This document shows, one piece after another, positions 16,639 through 25,596 of a stretch of 64,000 bases of DNA. The notes beneath the pieces were generated by a model, which was not told the DNA's origin, made no database searches, and saw nothing but the letters and a program-made list of their open reading frames with translations. Within the stretch, counting starts at the first letter, position 1, and each line of letters begins with the position of its first letter. Source of the stretch: Streptomyces sp. NBC_00464 (GTDB taxonomy: Bacteria; Actinomycetota; Actinomycetes; Streptomycetales; Streptomycetaceae); assembly GCF_036013915.1 (NCBI RefSeq), contig NZ_CP107899.1:4526001-4590000 (forward strand). Direction: 5' to 3'. The translations under genes were made by a program, and so were the position numbers.

Positions 16639-18186
16639 ATGACTTCTTCCGCACCCTTGCCGTCGACGGCGGACGCTGCCGCGGCCCCGGACCCGTCGGA
16701 CCGCCGCCGGTGGTTCGCGCTGGCCATCGTGATGACCGCGGCCTTCATGGACCTGGTCGACGTCACGATCGTCAACATCGCCATCCCGAGCATCAAGGCG
16801 GACACCGGAGCCTCGTTCAGCTCGATCCAGTGGATCACCGCCGGGTACGCCCTGGCTTTCGCCGCCGGTCTGATCACCGGTGGCCGGCTCGGTGACATCT
16901 ACGGGCGCAAGCGGCTCTTCCTCATCGGGATCGCCGGCTTCACGGTGGCCTCCGCGCTCTGTGGATTCGCCGCGAACCCGGAGATGCTCGTCGCCTCCCG
17001 CATCCTCCAGGGCGGCACGGCCGCGCTGATGGTGCCGCAGGTGCTGTCGATCGTGCACGCCACCTTCCCGGCGCACGAGCGCGGCAAGGTCTTCGGCCTC
17101 TTCGGCGCGATCGTCGGCCTCGGCGCCGTGTCCGGTCCGCTGCTGGGCGCGCTGCTCACCGAGTGGAACATCGCCGGTCTCGAATGGCGCCCGATCTTCC
17201 TGATCAACCTGCCGGTCGGCATCGCGGGCCTGATCCTGGGCCGCAAGTTCATCACCGAGTCCAAGGCGCCGAAGGCGCTCCGCCTCGACATGGTCGGCGT
17301 GGTGCTGGTGACGCTGGCGATGCTCATGCTCATCTACCCGCTGACCCGCGGCGAGGAGCTGGGCTGGCCGCTCTGGGGCTACCTGTCGATGGCCGGCAGC
17401 ATCGTCGTCTTCGCCGCTCTCGTGCTGTTCGAGCGGGCGAAGGCGCGCCGGGACGGTTCGCCGCTGGTCGAGCTGTCGCTGTTCCGGGTCAAGAGCTTCG
17501 CCGCGGGCATCGCCGTGCAGCTGACCTTCGGAATCGGCCTCGGCATCTTCTTCCTGGTCTGGACGCTGTACATGCAGGAGGGCCTCGGCTGGAGCGCGCT
17601 GCGCGCCGGCACGACCGGTATCCCGTTCTCGATCGCCGTGTCGTTCGCCGCCGGTATCTCCGTACAGAAGCTGGTGCCGCGCTTCGGGCGCAAGGTGCTC
17701 CAGGCGGGGGCGCTGCTCATGATCGCCGGTCTGCTGCTCTACATCTGGGAGTCGGACCGTTACGGCATGGGGATCACGTCCTGGCAGATGGCGCTGCCGC
17801 TGGTGGTCATGGGTGTCGGCATGGGGCTGATCGTGGCCCCGCTGGCCGACGCGGTGCTGTCCGAGGTGCCCAAGGAGCACTCCGGATCGGCATCCGGACT
17901 GTTCAACACCGTGCAGCAGATGGGTAACGCGCTGGGGCTCGCCCTCGTCTCGGTCATCTTCATCGGTGCGATGGGCGACCACCTGACGCCGCCGCAGATC
18001 GGTCCGGCGTTCGCCGACGCCTTCGAGCAGTCGCTGTGGTGGGTGGCCGGCGTGCTCGCGGTGATCTTCCTGCTGATGTTCGCGCTGCCGGCCCGGCCGA
18101 AGCAGCACGTGGAGGGCGGCGACGAGAGCGTCGGCTCCGCGGACTCCGCCGAGCAGCCTGCCAAGGAGCCGGTGCTGACGCACTGA
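16639..18186 (+). CDS. DHA2-family MFS exporter
   Basis: The protein has 515 residues from ATG 16639, with about 14 membrane segments. Helix 1 carries MDLVDVTIVNIAIPSI, then WITAGYALAFAAGLITGGRLGDIYGRKR (motif A). Motif C (GAIVGLGAVSGPLLGALL) in helix 5 marks a drug:H+ antiporter. It is not the same as the exporter at 9480: the two differ throughout and have different regulators. It is probably controlled by the divergent WYL protein. It ends before a very strong bidirectional terminator. Confidence 0.93.
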   Translation: MTSSAPLPSTADAAAAPDPSDRRRWFALAIVMTAAFMDLVDVTIVNIAIPSIKADTGASFSSIQWITAGYALAFAAGLITGGRLGDIYGRKRLFLIGIAGFTVASALCGFAANPEMLVASRILQGGTAALMVPQVLSIVHATFPAHERGKVFGLFGAIVGLGAVSGPLLGALLTEWNIAGLEWRPIFLINLPVGIAGLILGRKFITESKAPKALRLDMVGVVLVTLAMLMLIYPLTRGEELGWPLWGYLSMAGSIVVFAALVLFERAKARRDGSPLVELSLFRVKSFAAGIAVQLTFGIGLGIFFLVWTLYMQEGLGWSALRAGTTGIPFSIAVSFAAGISVQKLVPRFGRKVLQAGALLMIAGLLLYIWESDRYGMGITSWQMALPLVVMGVGMGLIVAPLADAVLSEVPKEHSGSASGLFNTVQQMGNALGLALVSVIFIGAMGDHLTPPQIGPAFADAFEQSLWWVAGVLAVIFLLMFALPARPKQHVEGGDESVGSADSAEQPAKEPVLTH

Positions 18187-18211
18187 GCAGGCGCAAGGCG
18201 CGGAAGCGGAA

Positions 18212-18261
18212 GAGCATGACGGTGCCCGCACCCCGGCCGGGGTGCGGGCACCGTCATGCTC
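18212..18261. terminator. Strong bidirectional hairpin terminator
   Basis: A perfect 23-bp stem (18212-18234 with 18239-18261, loop GGCC) lies between the stops of the DHA2 exporter and the convergent DUF6227 gene. Confidence 0.88.
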
Positions 18262-18276
18262 CGGGCCGGGCGGTTG

Positions 18277-19071
18277 TCAGCAGATGCGGGTACGGCTCTC
18301 CATCGCGCCGCGTGCGGCGTCCTCGTCGCCGTACACCTCGCACATGTGACGGCCGTCCGGCGTCGCCGTGTGCTCGACCTCCCACAGGCTCGTCTCCCGG
18401 CCGTCGAGAAGCAGGAAGGCGTGCTCGTACAGCGTGAACCCCGCGTCCCGCCCGTCCACCTGGCACTGCCGCCCGAAGACCTGGGTGATGTGGTGGGCGA
18501 AGGCCGACCGCAGCAGGAGCGCCGTCGCCTTGCCCGGCACGTCCCGGTTCTCCGCGCGGCGCAGGACCCGGCGGGCGTGGTCCGCCGAGTTGTCCGGGGC
18601 GTACATCCGGGGCAGCGGGGCCGGTGGCGCCGCCATCAGGGCGTCGAGTATCTCCAGGTCGGCCTGCGGTCCGTCGTGCCCGAAGACCGGGCTGTCGCAG
18701 AAGCCGCCGGTCAGCCGGGCCGCCGCGATGTGGACGTCGGCCTCGTCGTCGTACAGCTCGTGCTGCCGGAGTCCGGCCTGCGTGTCGTACCCCGGGCCCG
18801 CGGCCGTGTCGTGTCCCGGGTCCGAGGCATCGCGCGGGCCGCAGTGCACGAGCTCCCACAGGGCGAGCGGTGTGCCGTCGGCCAGCAGGTAGGTGTGCCG
18901 GTAGGTCTCGCGGTGCAGGGATGAACTGTGGTGCGAGGAGTGCAGGGAGCTGCTGTGGGCGAGCGCGGTGCCGAGCCGCTCGACCGTACTGTCGGGCAGG
19001 TCGAACGAGTTGAGAGCCCGTCGCAGGAGTCGTTCGAGGTGCTGCTCGGTTGTCTCGTACGGATCGCTCAA
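18277..19071 (-). CDS. DUF6227 family protein
   Basis: I take the TTG start at 19071 (LSDPYETTEQHLERLL), which has GGAGA about 7 bases upstream; the open frame reaches 19230 but is unlike the family. The product has 264 residues. The start, the RRALNSFDLPD segment and the repeated YRHTYLLADGTPLALWELVH / TLYEHAFLLLDGRETSLWEVEH modules are typical of this streptomycete-specific family. The two modules look like an internal duplication of one alpha/beta unit. A His/Ser-rich stretch (SSSLHSSHHSSSLH) near residue 45 is low complexity. No function is known; no signal peptide or membrane segment is seen. Confidence 0.85.
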   Translation of the reverse strand: MSDPYETTEQHLERLLRRALNSFDLPDSTVERLGTALAHSSSLHSSHHSSSLHRETYRHTYLLADGTPLALWELVHCGPRDASDPGHDTAAGPGYDTQAGLRQHELYDDEADVHIAAARLTGGFCDSPVFGHDGPQADLEILDALMAAPPAPLPRMYAPDNSADHARRVLRRAENRDVPGKATALLLRSAFAHHITQVFGRQCQVDGRDAGFTLYEHAFLLLDGRETSLWEVEHTATPDGRHMCEVYGDEDAARGAMESRTRIC

Positions 19072-19204
19072 GGTGCTGTCTCCAGGCCGTCGCCGCGTGT
19101 GACTTGGTGCGTGCTCAACGTAGTCCCTGGGTCTGACATCGTGACCGGGGTTGGAGAAAACGTACCGTGCACGCAGAAGGTTCCCGCTCTGAGCCCGAAC
19201 TGCC

Positions 19205-20341
19205 CTACGCCGAAGGCGAGTCGAGGACATGCGCCCTATTGTCCGGTGACTGTGCCGAATGCCGCGGTGTGTCGTAGAGATCGCCGTACGCGAGGTATGT
19301 GCCGCCGCCGTCGCTGCCGTTGACTCCCGTCGCGGCCCGCACGGCCTTCACGATGGCCCGGGTCACGGCCTCCGCGCCCGCCGCCAGCAGGTCGTTCAGC
19401 GCGAGCGGGTTCGCCGGATCCAGTGTTCGCGCGCCGGTGGCCAGGGCGAAAACGGTGTCCCCGTCGGTCATCAGATGTACGGGCCGGATGGCGCGCGCCA
19501 GCCCGTCGTGCGCCGTCCCCGCGAGCTTCTGCGCCTGGGCGCGTCCGAGTTCGGCGTCCGTGGCGACGACGGCGAGCGTGGTGTTGAGCGGGGGGCGCGT
19601 GTTCGCGTCGCGCGCCTGCGTCAGGCGCCGTTGCGCCTCCTGGTGGAGCTCCGGCGCGGGAGCGACGGCCGGCTCGGCGCCGCCGTACTCCCCGTACAGC
19701 ACTCCGGTGCGGGGATCGAGCACGGAGCCCGCCGCGTTCACCACGGCCAGGGCGCCCACCGTGATCCCGGACGGCAGCAGGACGCTCGCCGTGCCCACCC
19801 CGCCCTTGAGCTGCCCGGCGACCGCGCCCGTGCCCGCACCGACACAGCCCTCCGCGACCGCGGCCCCGGGCTCCGTGCGCGCCGCGTCCTCCACCGCGGC
19901 CCGGCCGGTCGAGGCGTCCGGCCGGGCCCGCCAGTCGCCGCCCCGCCCCAGGTCGAAGACGCAGGCCGCGGGGACCACCGGGACCACCTGGGCCGGATCG
20001 GCGCCGACCCGCACGCCGCGCCCCTGCTCCTCCAGCCAGGCCATCACCCCGGACGCCGCGTCCAGGCCGAACGCGCTGCCGCCGGTGAGGACCACGGCGT
20101 CGATGCGCTGCACCAGATTGCGCGGATCCAGCGCGTCCGTCTCGCGGGTGCCGGGGCCCCCGCCGCGTACGTCGACGGCCGCGACCGCGCCGCCCTCGGG
20201 CGCGAGGATCACGGTGGTGCCGCTGAGCGCCCCCTTGCCGGCCACCCGCGCATGTCCGACGCGAATCCCGGCGACATCGGTCAGCGCGTCCCTGCGGACC
20301 GGTGCCTGCTGCGTGGGGGCCGTGGTGTCCTGACCGGTCAT
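19205..20341 (-). CDS. P1-family (DmpA/NylC-type) autoprocessing peptidase or amidase
   Basis: The predicted protein has 378 residues from ATG 20341, which has AGGAG upstream; the longer open frame is not needed. The order TDVAGIRVGHARV, VVLTGGSAFGLDAASGVM, then PLNTTLAVVATDAELGR fits the N-terminal-nucleophile P1 family. By analogy with NylC, the chain should self-cleave between Asn253 and Thr254, freeing the threonine as nucleophile. Such enzymes cleave beta-peptides, D-amino-acid amides or nylon oligomers; many streptomycete substrates are unknown. There is no signal peptide, so it should be cytoplasmic. It is upstream of, and divergent from, the oxidoreductase operon. Confidence 0.88.
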   Translation of the reverse strand: MTGQDTTAPTQQAPVRRDALTDVAGIRVGHARVAGKGALSGTTVILAPEGGAVAAVDVRGGGPGTRETDALDPRNLVQRIDAVVLTGGSAFGLDAASGVMAWLEEQGRGVRVGADPAQVVPVVPAACVFDLGRGGDWRARPDASTGRAAVEDAARTEPGAAVAEGCVGAGTGAVAGQLKGGVGTASVLLPSGITVGALAVVNAAGSVLDPRTGVLYGEYGGAEPAVAPAPELHQEAQRRLTQARDANTRPPLNTTLAVVATDAELGRAQAQKLAGTAHDGLARAIRPVHLMTDGDTVFALATGARTLDPANPLALNDLLAAGAEAVTRAIVKAVRAATGVNGSDGGGTYLAYGDLYDTPRHSAQSPDNRAHVLDSPSA

Positions 20342-20694
20342 CCGGTGCTCCTCGTGGCGCGGGTGGGTCACTGCTCCGGGGGGTGCATCGTGAACGTACC
20401 CGCCGGGCGGCGGGGCCAACGGCCCTTCGCCGAGGACCGATGCGGGCGGCCGGACGCGATGATCGGGAGTGCGGTGGACGAGGCGGTGAAGAAGGCGCGC
20501 GGACGACGCGGAAGGTGGCTGATGACTGATGGCCGGAATCGGTGAGGACGGCCGCCCGCTCGTCTCCCCTATGACCTTCCGTGCACTACGGGCGCTCTGC
20601 ACCCTGGGCGGCACCCGAGCCGAGTCTCACGGTCTTCCGGTCGTGAGCCGTCGAACTCGCCGCCCGGATGCCTCCCCACCACGACGCGCTCACC
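20342..20694. other. Gap without a gene upstream of the P1 peptidase and oxidoreductase operon
   Basis: No gene is supported in these 353 bases. They include the upstream regions of the divergent peptidase and oxidoreductase genes. I see no repeat apart from the dyad that begins at 20695. Confidence 0.4.
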
Positions 20695-20738
20695 CGTAGG
20701 GCCATAAAACAGGACTAATATCCCCATACGGCCCTACG
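20695..20738. promoter_or_regulatory. Inverted repeat around a -10-like element, promoter of the oxidoreductase operon
   Basis: CGTAGGGCC (20695-20703) and GGCCCTACG (20730-20738) are exact reverse complements that flank an AT-rich core containing TAATAT at about 20717-20722. The start codon at 20747 would give a very short leader without a clear ribosome site. The dyad is a candidate operator for a repressor acting at the promoter. Confidence 0.55.
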
Positions 20739-20746
20739 CTGACGGC

Positions 20747-21898
20747 GTGACCGAGCCACCAGAAGCCTCTGCCGCAGCCGCGCAGCCCGCCCCCGGTGAC
20801 CACACCGGTTCCTCCGGCGAGGCCGTCGCCCCGCCGCCCTCCGGCGGGTCCGCCCGCTCCGGCGCCGCCGTCCCCCGGTCCGTCACCGCCCGCGCGACCG
20901 CGGCCGGCGTGATCGTCTCCCTCCTGCTGATCGTGGCCATCGTGCTCGGCAGCAGGTTCCTGGAGAACTTCGACTCCGCGCTGCTGCCGTACGCCGTGGC
21001 CACGGTCTTCCTCGCCTTCGGTGTCGCCTACCGCTACACGGTCTGGGTCTCCGCCCCCGGCGCCCGACGGCTGTTCAAGAAGGGCTGGGGGAGCCTCTTC
21101 TCGGTCGAGAACTTCCGTAAGGCACCCACCGCCCTGCCGAAGATGATCGCCACCTACCTCGGCTTCCAGAAGTTCCTCGGCGCCCGCTCCCACGCCCGCT
21201 GGGCCGCCCACCAGCTGATCTTCTGGGGCTGCATCCTCGCCTCGCTGATCACCTTCCCGCTGACCTGGGGCTGGTTCACCTTTACCTCGGACACCGGATC
21301 CGGACCCGGCTACGAGATGCGTATCTGGGGCTTCAAGATCATCGGCTTCGACTCCCTGGACATCCTCGGCTGGCTGATGTTCCACGGCCTCGACATCGCC
21401 GCCGTCCTCGTCATCCCCGGCGCCTCCTACTTCCTGTGGCGCCGGATGAAGGACCGCGGCGCCATCACCGGCCAGCGCTTCGGCTACGACCTGGTGCCGC
21501 TCATCGCGCTGATCGTCATCTCCGTGACGGGCCTGCTCCTCACCTTCTCGTCGATCTTCCTGCACGGCGGGGGATACGAGTTCCTGGCGATCCTCCACAT
21601 GGTCTCGGTGGTCTTCACCCTCATCTACATCCCGTTCGGGAAGTTCTTCCATATCGTCCAGCGCCCCGCCGCCGTCGGTATGCAGCTGTTCAAGTACACC
21701 GGCCGGCAGGACCAGGAGGTCTTCAACTGCCGGCGCTGCGAGGAACCCATCGACACCGCCCCGTACGTCGAGAACCTCCGCGGCACCATGCGCGACCTCA
21801 GCCTCGACTTCGACCAGTGGGCCGAGTACTGCCCGCGCTGCAAGCGGGTGCTGCGCGGCAGCGCCTATCTCTCCCAGGTGAAGAAGGGCTTCAAGTGA
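20747..21898 (+). CDS. NarI-like b-type cytochrome membrane subunit with a C-terminal four-cysteine domain
   Basis: The protein has 383 residues from GTG 20747. It starts with a 45-residue Ala/Pro-rich cytoplasmic tail. About six membrane segments follow (roughly 50-68, 80-100, 155-175, 205-230, 248-270, 280-300). Histidines in SHARWAAHQ (149, 155), MFHG (213) and the NarI-like ILHMVSVVFTLIYIPFGKFFH (284 and 302) are probable haem b ligands. The soluble C-terminus has CRRC (328-331) and CPRC (362-365), a zinc- or iron-binding pair not usual in NarI. It should carry electrons between quinones and the catalytic subunit coded next. It overlaps the next gene by 4 bases (GTGA). Confidence 0.85.
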   Translation: MTEPPEASAAAAQPAPGDHTGSSGEAVAPPPSGGSARSGAAVPRSVTARATAAGVIVSLLLIVAIVLGSRFLENFDSALLPYAVATVFLAFGVAYRYTVWVSAPGARRLFKKGWGSLFSVENFRKAPTALPKMIATYLGFQKFLGARSHARWAAHQLIFWGCILASLITFPLTWGWFTFTSDTGSGPGYEMRIWGFKIIGFDSLDILGWLMFHGLDIAAVLVIPGASYFLWRRMKDRGAITGQRFGYDLVPLIALIVISVTGLLLTFSSIFLHGGGYEFLAILHMVSVVFTLIYIPFGKFFHIVQRPAAVGMQLFKYTGRQDQEVFNCRRCEEPIDTAPYVENLRGTMRDLSLDFDQWAEYCPRCKRVLRGSAYLSQVKKGFK

Positions 21899-24219
21899 CC
21901 GCGGATCCGCGAGCAGCCGACACCCGTGCGGTCGTCCCCCTCGACCCCTCCCTCGCCCCGCCCGGCACCCGCGCCTTCCGCGACGCCGGCGGCATCCCCG
22001 CCGACCAGTGGCACGCCGACCAGAACGGCGAAACGCTCGTCCCCACCCACTGCTGCTTCTGCGGTGTGCAGTGCGGGATGTATCTGCGCGTCGACCGCGG
22101 CGGCAAGGTCTTCGGCGTCGAACCCCGCAACCACGACATCAACCGGATGCGCCTGTGCCCCAAGGGCATCAACGCGTATCAGCAGGTCAACCACCCCGAC
22201 CGGCTCACCGCCCCGCTCATGCGCCGCTCCCGTGACGAGGAGTTCCAGGAGGTCTCCTGGGACGAGGCGCTCGACTTCACCGTCGCCGAGATCAAGCGCA
22301 TCCAGCAGACCTACGGCAATGACGCCTTCGGGCTGCTCGGCGGCGCGAGCCTGTTCTCCGAGAAGACCTATCTGGTCGGCAAATTCGCCCGGGTCGCCCT
22401 CAAGACCCGGCACGTCGACTACAACGGCCGGCTCTGCATGGTCAGCGCGGCGGGCGCCAACAAGCTCGCCTTCGGCATCGACCGGGCCGGCAACCCCTTC
22501 TCCGACATCCTGCTCACCGACTGCCTGCTGATCGCGGGCTCCAACGTCGGCGAGTGCTTCCCCGTGATGACCCAGTACGTGTGGGGCGCCCGGGACCGCG
22601 GCGCCAGCCTGATCGTCATCGACCCGCGCGAGACGGCCATCGCGCGGACCGCCGACATCCATGTCGCCCTCAAGCCGGGGACCGACGCGGCGTTCTTCAA
22701 CTCCGTGCTCAACGTGGTCATCGAGGAGGGCCTCACCGACGAGACCTACCTCGCCGCCCACGCCACCGGCTGGGAGGAGGTCAAGGCCAAGGCCGCCGAG
22801 TATCCGCCGTCCCGGGCCGCCGAGATCTGCGGGATCCCCGCCGAACAGGTCGTCCAGGTCGCCCGCACCTTCGCCCGCGCCCCCAAGGCCATGGCCTGGC
22901 ACGCCCGCGGCATCGAGCACCACTCGCAGGGCGTCGAGAACTGCCTCACCGTGATCAACCTCTGCACCGCCACCGGACACATCGGCAAGCCCGGCGCCGG
23001 CTACGGCACCATCACCGGCCAGGGGAACGGCCAGGGCGGCCGCGAGCACGGCCAGAAGTCCGACCTCCTGCCCGGCGGCCGCTCGATCATGAACGAGGAG
23101 CACCGCCGCCAGATCTGCGAGATCTGGGGCATCGAGGAGTCCGAACTCCCGCGCGCCGGCACCTCGATGATGGAGATGGTCTGGCAGATGCAGCGCCGCG
23201 AGATCCGCGGACTGATCGGCATCTGCAACAACCCCTTCGTCTCCCTGCCCAACTACAAGGTGGTCAAGGAGGGATACGACACAGCCGAGTTCCACGCTCA
23301 ATTCGACTTCTTCCTTTCCGAGACCGCGGCCAACGCGCATGTCGTCTTCCCCGTCACCACCTGGGCCGAGGACGAAGGGGTCATGGCCAACGCCGAGGCC
23401 CGGGTGGTCAAGCACAACAAGGCCCAGGACCCGCCCCCCGGCGTACGGACCGACACCTGGGTGATGTGCGAACTCGCCAGGCGTCTCGGAGCGGGCGACA
23501 AATTCGCCTTCGCCGACTCCCGCGAGGTCTTCGACGAGCTGCGGATCGCCTCCGCCGGCACCGTCAACGACTACTACGGCATCACCTACGAACGGCTGGA
23601 GGAGACCGGCGGGATCGCCTGGCCCTGCCCCTCCACCGACCACCCCGGCACCCCCCGGCTCTTCGAGGACGGCAGGACCTACCACCCCGACGGCAAGATC
23701 CATATGCAGGTCGTCGACTGGCACCTGCCGATGGACCCGTACGACGACGACCACCCCATGTCCCTCACCACCGGTCGCACCGTCGCGCACTTCCTCTCCG
23801 GCAACCAGACCCGCCGCCTGGGCGCCCTCGTCGAACAGACCCCGCGCCCCTGGGCCGAGATCCACCCCTCCCACGGCTTCCGCAACGGCGAGCCGGTCCG
23901 CGTCGTCACCCGGCGCGGCAGCGAGGTCTTCCCCGCCCTGGTCACCGAGGCGATCCGCCCCGACACCGTCTTCATCCCGTACCACTGGCCGGTCCCCACC
24001 GCGGCCAACGCGCTGACCATCGACGCCCTGGACCCCCGCTCCAAGATCCCCGAGTACAAGGTCTGCGCCTGCCGCATCGAGCACGCCGAGAAGATCGACG
24101 AGGTTCCCGCGCCCCCGGTCGCGCCGGGCCATGTCGCCTACCCGGAGACCCAGGTCTCCCGCACCGACCCGCTGCCGCCCACGTCCCCGCAGGGCCGTGG
24201 CACCTCGGAAAGGAGCTGA
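21895..24219 (+). CDS. Molybdopterin oxidoreductase catalytic subunit (NasA/NapA/FdhF group)
   Basis: The predicted protein has 774 residues from GTG 21895, overlapping the previous stop. Cys53-x2-Cys56-x3-Cys60-x27-Cys88 binds one [4Fe-4S] cluster. Cys181 in GRLCMVSAAG corresponds to the molybdenum ligand of Nap/Nas-type enzymes, so it is a cysteine and not a selenocysteine type. The bis-MGD domains follow (SNVGECFPV, DPRETAIARTADIHV, GQGNGQGGREHGQK), and the MopB C-terminal beta-barrel begins near residue 620 (SLTTGRTVAHFLSGNQTRR). No Tat signal is seen, so the site is cytoplasmic. It could reduce nitrate or oxidise formate, but the substrate is not settled by sequence. Confidence 0.9.
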   Translation: MTADPRAADTRAVVPLDPSLAPPGTRAFRDAGGIPADQWHADQNGETLVPTHCCFCGVQCGMYLRVDRGGKVFGVEPRNHDINRMRLCPKGINAYQQVNHPDRLTAPLMRRSRDEEFQEVSWDEALDFTVAEIKRIQQTYGNDAFGLLGGASLFSEKTYLVGKFARVALKTRHVDYNGRLCMVSAAGANKLAFGIDRAGNPFSDILLTDCLLIAGSNVGECFPVMTQYVWGARDRGASLIVIDPRETAIARTADIHVALKPGTDAAFFNSVLNVVIEEGLTDETYLAAHATGWEEVKAKAAEYPPSRAAEICGIPAEQVVQVARTFARAPKAMAWHARGIEHHSQGVENCLTVINLCTATGHIGKPGAGYGTITGQGNGQGGREHGQKSDLLPGGRSIMNEEHRRQICEIWGIEESELPRAGTSMMEMVWQMQRREIRGLIGICNNPFVSLPNYKVVKEGYDTAEFHAQFDFFLSETAANAHVVFPVTTWAEDEGVMANAEARVVKHNKAQDPPPGVRTDTWVMCELARRLGAGDKFAFADSREVFDELRIASAGTVNDYYGITYERLEETGGIAWPCPSTDHPGTPRLFEDGRTYHPDGKIHMQVVDWHLPMDPYDDDHPMSLTTGRTVAHFLSGNQTRRLGALVEQTPRPWAEIHPSHGFRNGEPVRVVTRRGSEVFPALVTEAIRPDTVFIPYHWPVPTAANALTIDALDPRSKIPEYKVCACRIEHAEKIDEVPAPPVAPGHVAYPETQVSRTDPLPPTSPQGRGTSERS

Positions 24220-24226
24220 TGCCCGC

Positions 24227-24829
24227 ATGATGGGCAGAACGATCTTCATCGACCCGGGGCGCTGCATCGGCTGCCAGGCCTGTGTCTCCGCCTGCCGGGA
24301 ATGCGATTCCCACCGCGGCAAGTCGATGATCCACCTCGACTACACCGACGAGGGCCAGTCCGTCGCCTCCCTCCCCACGGTCTGCATGCACTGCGAGGAC
24401 CCTGTCGCCCCCTGTGCCGAGGTCTGTCCCGCCGACGCGATCCTGGTGACCGCGGACGGGGTGGTGCAACAGGCGGACACCACCCGCTGCATCGGCTGCG
24501 CCAACTGCGTCAACGCCTGCCCCTTCGGTGTCCCGAAGATCGACCTCCAGGCGAAGCTGCAGATGAAGTGCAACCTCTGTTACGACCGCACCGCCTACGG
24601 TCTCGCCCCCATGTGCGCCACCGTCTGCCCGACCGGGGCCCTCTTCTACGGAACCGTCGAGGAGCTCCAGGCCGAACGCCCCGGAGTCCAGGTCGCCGAC
24701 ACCTTCGTCTTCGGCGAGACCGAGGTGCGCACCGGGGTCGCCATGGTGGTCCCCGCCGACCGGGTCCAGTGGCCGGTGCCGGGCGGTCTGCCCGTCGTGG
24801 AGATCAACGGGAAGGACGTCCGCCGATGA
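24227..24829 (+). CDS. Four-cluster [4Fe-4S] electron-transfer subunit (DmsB/HycB-like)
   Basis: The protein has 200 residues; the ATG at 24227 is followed at once by a second ATG, with AAAGGAG 11 bases upstream. Sixteen cysteines fall in four ferredoxin-type sets: 13/16/19/23, 53/56/63/67, 88/91/94/98 and 115/118/130/134. This is the plan of electron-transfer subunits of DMSO-reductase-family complexes. It should link the molybdenum subunit to the membrane cytochrome or to the Rieske protein. There is no signal peptide. It ends by an ATGA overlap with the Rieske gene. Confidence 0.92.
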   Translation: MMGRTIFIDPGRCIGCQACVSACRECDSHRGKSMIHLDYTDEGQSVASLPTVCMHCEDPVAPCAEVCPADAILVTADGVVQQADTTRCIGCANCVNACPFGVPKIDLQAKLQMKCNLCYDRTAYGLAPMCATVCPTGALFYGTVEELQAERPGVQVADTFVFGETEVRTGVAMVVPADRVQWPVPGGLPVVEINGKDVRR

Positions 24830-25596
24830 GCGTCACCGAACAGCCGCCCGCCGGCGATCCGCGGCAGTCGCCCTCCGGGGACCCGCGCGAGGCCCTGCAC
24901 GACAGGATCGCGGCGGACTCCCTCACCACCCGCCGCGACTACCTCCGGATCGTCGCCACCGTCTCCGGCGGTCTCGCCGTCGGCGGGCTCGGTGTCGCGG
25001 GCGGCATGCTCCCGCGCCACGGCGACCCCGAGGACGACAAGGCGCTCGCACCCAAGCGGATCAGCTCCCAGTTGCTGCCCGGGGAGTCCCTCGCCTTCAG
25101 CTATCCGGAGGAGGAGGACAAGGCGGTTGCCGTCCGGCTCGACGACGGCACCCTCGTCGGCTATTCGGCGATCTGCACCCACCTGGCCTGTGCCGTGCTC
25201 TGGCAGAAGGACCGAGGCTCCGAGGGCGAGCTGTACTGCCCCTGTCACGAGGGCGTCTTCGACGCCCGCACCGGCGAGGTCACGGCCGGACCGCCGCCCC
25301 GCGGACTGCCCAAGGTGGTCCTCACCGAGCAGACGGACGGCAGCATCTGGGCGGTCGGCACCACCCGGTCCGGCGAGAGTATCGAGAAGGGGCTGTGCCG
25401 CCAGCTCGGCGACGACCGCCCGGATCTCGCATCCCGGATCGGCTGCCCCGGAGTCCGCAGGGGCGCCGAAGCCCCCGAAGCCCCCGGGGCCACCGGCACC
25501 TCCCGTACCGGGGCGGCCGGCACCTCCCGTACCGGGGCGGCCGGCACCTCCCGTACCGGGGCCGGCGAGCCCCAGACCTCCGGCAGGCGGACATGA
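24826..25596 (+). CDS. Rieske [2Fe-2S] protein with a twin-arginine anchor
   Basis: The protein has 256 residues from ATG 24826, overlapping the previous stop. Residues 30-62 hold a Tat-like signal or anchor (TTRRDYLRIVATVSGG with R36-R37). The Rieske site is C117-T-H119 with C138-P-C140-H141, and Cys122/Cys140 would form the usual disulfide. The domain ends near residue 180. The tail (about 195-256) is low complexity and includes three copies of GTSRTGAA. If exported, this subunit sits outside while the molybdenum subunit lacks an export signal, an odd arrangement worth testing. It overlaps the next gene by ATGA. Confidence 0.9.
   Translation: MSVTEQPPAGDPRQSPSGDPREALHDRIAADSLTTRRDYLRIVATVSGGLAVGGLGVAGGMLPRHGDPEDDKALAPKRISSQLLPGESLAFSYPEEEDKAVAVRLDDGTLVGYSAICTHLACAVLWQKDRGSEGELYCPCHEGVFDARTGEVTAGPPPRGLPKVVLTEQTDGSIWAVGTTRSGESIEKGLCRQLGDDRPDLASRIGCPGVRRGAEAPEAPGATGTSRTGAAGTSRTGAAGTSRTGAGEPQTSGRRT
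25495..25563 (+). repeat. Three 24-bp tandem repeats in the Rieske gene
   Basis: The unit GGCACCTCCCGTACCGGGGC plus GGCC is repeated at 25495, 25519 and 25543 (the third is incomplete). It encodes the eight-residue GTSRTGAA copies in the low-complexity C-terminal tail. Confidence 0.93.

Noticed and set aside
16615..18231. Long minus-strand open frame (538 codons) opposite the DHA2 exporter
   Set aside because: It is the antisense shadow of a clear MFS gene: the product is composed of His, Gln, Arg and Asp runs without any domain.
21865..24321. Minus-strand open frame of 818 codons opposite the molybdenum enzyme
   Set aside because: Antisense shadow in high-GC DNA; low-complexity Gly/Val/Asp/Leu product with no family likeness, and the plus strand codes a clear enzyme.
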